This document shows, piece after piece, positions 4,007-5,213 of a DNA stretch of 5,213 nucleotides (position 1 is the stretch's first letter; every line of letters begins with the position of its first letter). Source of the stretch: an uncultured Eubacteriales bacterium (GTDB lineage: Bacteria > Bacillota > Clostridia > Lachnospirales > Lachnospiraceae); the NCBI GenBank assembly GCA_949297565.1, contig CASFUI010000239.1, positions 1 to 5,213 on the forward strand, given 5' to 3'. Under the pieces are notes generated by a model that did not search any database, was not told the origin of the DNA, and saw only the letters and a program-made list of their open reading frames with translations. The translations under genes were made by a program, and so were the position numbers.

Positions 4007-5213
4007 ATGGAAAAAAACAGAATACGTCCAGTGAAGTCGGGTAAAAGCGTCAGAATGAGCTATTCAAGACAGAAGGAAGTTCTTGAAATGCCTAACCTCA
4101 TTGAGGTGCAGAAGGACTCTTACCAGTGGTTTTTGGATGAAGGTTTAAAAGAAGTTTTTGATGACATCTCTCCAATAGCAGACTATAACGGCAGACTTAG
4201 TCTGGAATTTGTAGATTTCGCGTTATGTGAGGATGAAGTCAAGTATTCTATTGAGGAGTGTAAGGAGAGGGATGCTACATATGCGGCACCTCTTAAAGTC
4301 AGAGTAAGACTTCACAACAAGGAAAGCGAAGATATAAGCGAACATGAAATTTTCATGGGTGATCTTCCGCTTATGACAAAGACCGGTACGTTTGTAATCA
4401 ATGGCGCTGAGAGAGTTATTGTTAGTCAGTTGGTGCGTTCACCTGGTATTTATTATGATATACAGAAGGATAAATATGGAAAGATTTTCCTGTACAGCAG
4501 TCAGGTTATTCCTAACCGCGGTGCATGGCTGGAATATGAGACAGATGCGAATGATGTATTCTATGTAAAGGTTGACAGAAATAAAAAGGTGCCTGTTACA
4601 GTGTTAATCAGGGCGCTTGGTTTTGGAACTAATGCAGAGATTATTGATATATTCGGCGAGGAGCCTAAGCTCTTAGCTACAATGGAGAAGGATACTTCGA
4701 CTAACTATCAGGAGGGTATTCTTGAGCTCTATAAGAAATTAAGACCGGGTGAGCCTCTGTCAGTAGACAGCGCGGAGTCTCTTATTTCCGGAATGTTTTT
4801 TGACCCTAGAAGATATGACCTTGCGAAGGTAGGAAGATATAAGTTTAATAAGAAGCTTTCTTTTAAATACAGAATTGCTGGACAGATTCTTGCAGATGAC
4901 GTTGTTGTAAACGGTGAAGTCCTCGCAAAGGCAGGCGATAAGCTTGACAGAGAGACAGCAGAAAAAATCCAGGACACGGCAGTTCCAGCTGTGTTCTTAA
5001 ATGTTGAGGTTAAGGGAAATGACGGCGTCATTACAAACAGACGTGTCAAAATCCTCTCAAATATGGCTGTCGATTTGACAAAGTGGGTTGATATAAGCAA
5101 GGAGGAGGCTAAGGAGCTCGGAGTTACAGAGAAAGTGTTTTATCCTGTGCTCAGCCAGATTTTAGCCGAGAACAGCAGCCTTGACGATATTAAGGAAGCT
5201 ATTCACAAAAACA
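4007..5213 (+). CDS. rpoB: DNA-directed RNA polymerase beta subunit, N-terminal part (cut by window end)
   Basis: The reading frame is open for 402 codons and runs off the window; complete Firmicute beta subunits are roughly 1,200 residues or more. Beta forms one pincer of RNA polymerase and part of the active-site channel. The start reads MEKNRIRPVKSGKSVRMSYS, followed by EMPNLIEVQKDSYQWFLDEG (about 28-47), typical of the beta N-terminus. GTFVINGAERVIVSQLVRSPG (127-147) is the highly conserved segment that holds the N-terminal rifampicin-contact site; V137 aligns with E. coli V146. GRYKFNKKL (276-284) lies at the end of the lobe region. The ATG follows AGGGGTGA by 7 bases. rpoC would be expected downstream. 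Frame is unbroken, with no sign of frameshift. Confidence 0.97.
   Translation, partial: MEKNRIRPVKSGKSVRMSYSRQKEVLEMPNLIEVQKDSYQWFLDEGLKEVFDDISPIADYNGRLSLEFVDFALCEDEVKYSIEECKERDATYAAPLKVRVRLHNKESEDISEHEIFMGDLPLMTKTGTFVINGAERVIVSQLVRSPGIYYDIQKDKYGKIFLYSSQVIPNRGAWLEYETDANDVFYVKVDRNKKVPVTVLIRALGFGTNAEIIDIFGEEPKLLATMEKDTSTNYQEGILELYKKLRPGEPLSVDSAESLISGMFFDPRRYDLAKVGRYKFNKKLSFKYRIAGQILADDVVVNGEVLAKAGDKLDRETAEKIQDTAVPAVFLNVEVKGNDGVITNRRVKILSNMAVDLTKWVDISKEEAKELGVTEKVFYPVLSQILAENSSLDDIKEAIHKN

Noticed and set aside
4729..5100. 123-codon open frame on the minus strand inside rpoB
   Set aside because: It is antisense to strongly conserved rpoB coding sequence and its translation resembles no family I recognise; it is a shadow of rpoB codon use.

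Overview
The window carries a core information-processing locus of a low-to-medium-GC Firmicute. The gene order is rpmG - secE - nusG - rplK - rplA - rplJ - rplL - rpoB, all on the + strand, with rpoB cut by the window end. The protein sequences (for example L1 with the segment IRTGCDGRHAEQQIRG, a zinc-ribbon L33, and a 70-residue SecE), the strong AGGAGG-type ribosome binding sites and the near-consensus sigma-A promoters all point to Clostridia. Lachnospiraceae is my best guess; the family call is inference from general similarity, not from a search.

Region by region. Bases 1-124 hold a candidate promoter cut by the left edge and an AT-rich leader with short hairpins. Bases 125-1065 hold rpmG (GTG start), secE and nusG, tightly spaced (23 and 15 bases) and probably one transcript. 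Bases 1066-1162 are the rplK leader, which contains an RNA element resembling the L1-binding site of 23S rRNA. rplK (1163-1588) is followed by 140 bases holding a GC-rich hairpin, a terminator-like hairpin and a second L1-site mimic ending two bases before the rplA ribosome binding site. rplA (1729-2424) is followed by 319 gene-free bases: a strong promoter (TTGACA-17-TATACT), the L10 leader RNA and an intrinsic terminator/attenuator. rplJ and rplL follow (2744-3692), then a strong terminator, a GC-rich stretch of unknown role, a second strong promoter (TTGACA-17-extended TATTAT) and the 5' two fifths or so of a typical rpoB gene's reading frame.

How the parts work together. The genes encode the L33 subunit, the SecE translocon subunit, the elongation factor NusG, both proteins of the L1 stalk and L11 region, the L10-L7/L12 stalk, and RNA polymerase beta. 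The coding sequences look intact and ordinary. The interest lies in the non-coding layer, where each ribosomal-protein block appears to carry its own feedback element: two tandem L1-type operators for rplK and rplA, and an L10-type attenuator for rplJL. rpoB is uncoupled from rplJL by a terminator plus its own promoter. I see no mobile element, CRISPR array, tRNA, rRNA or accessory defence system, and nothing I would call a wholly new biological system.
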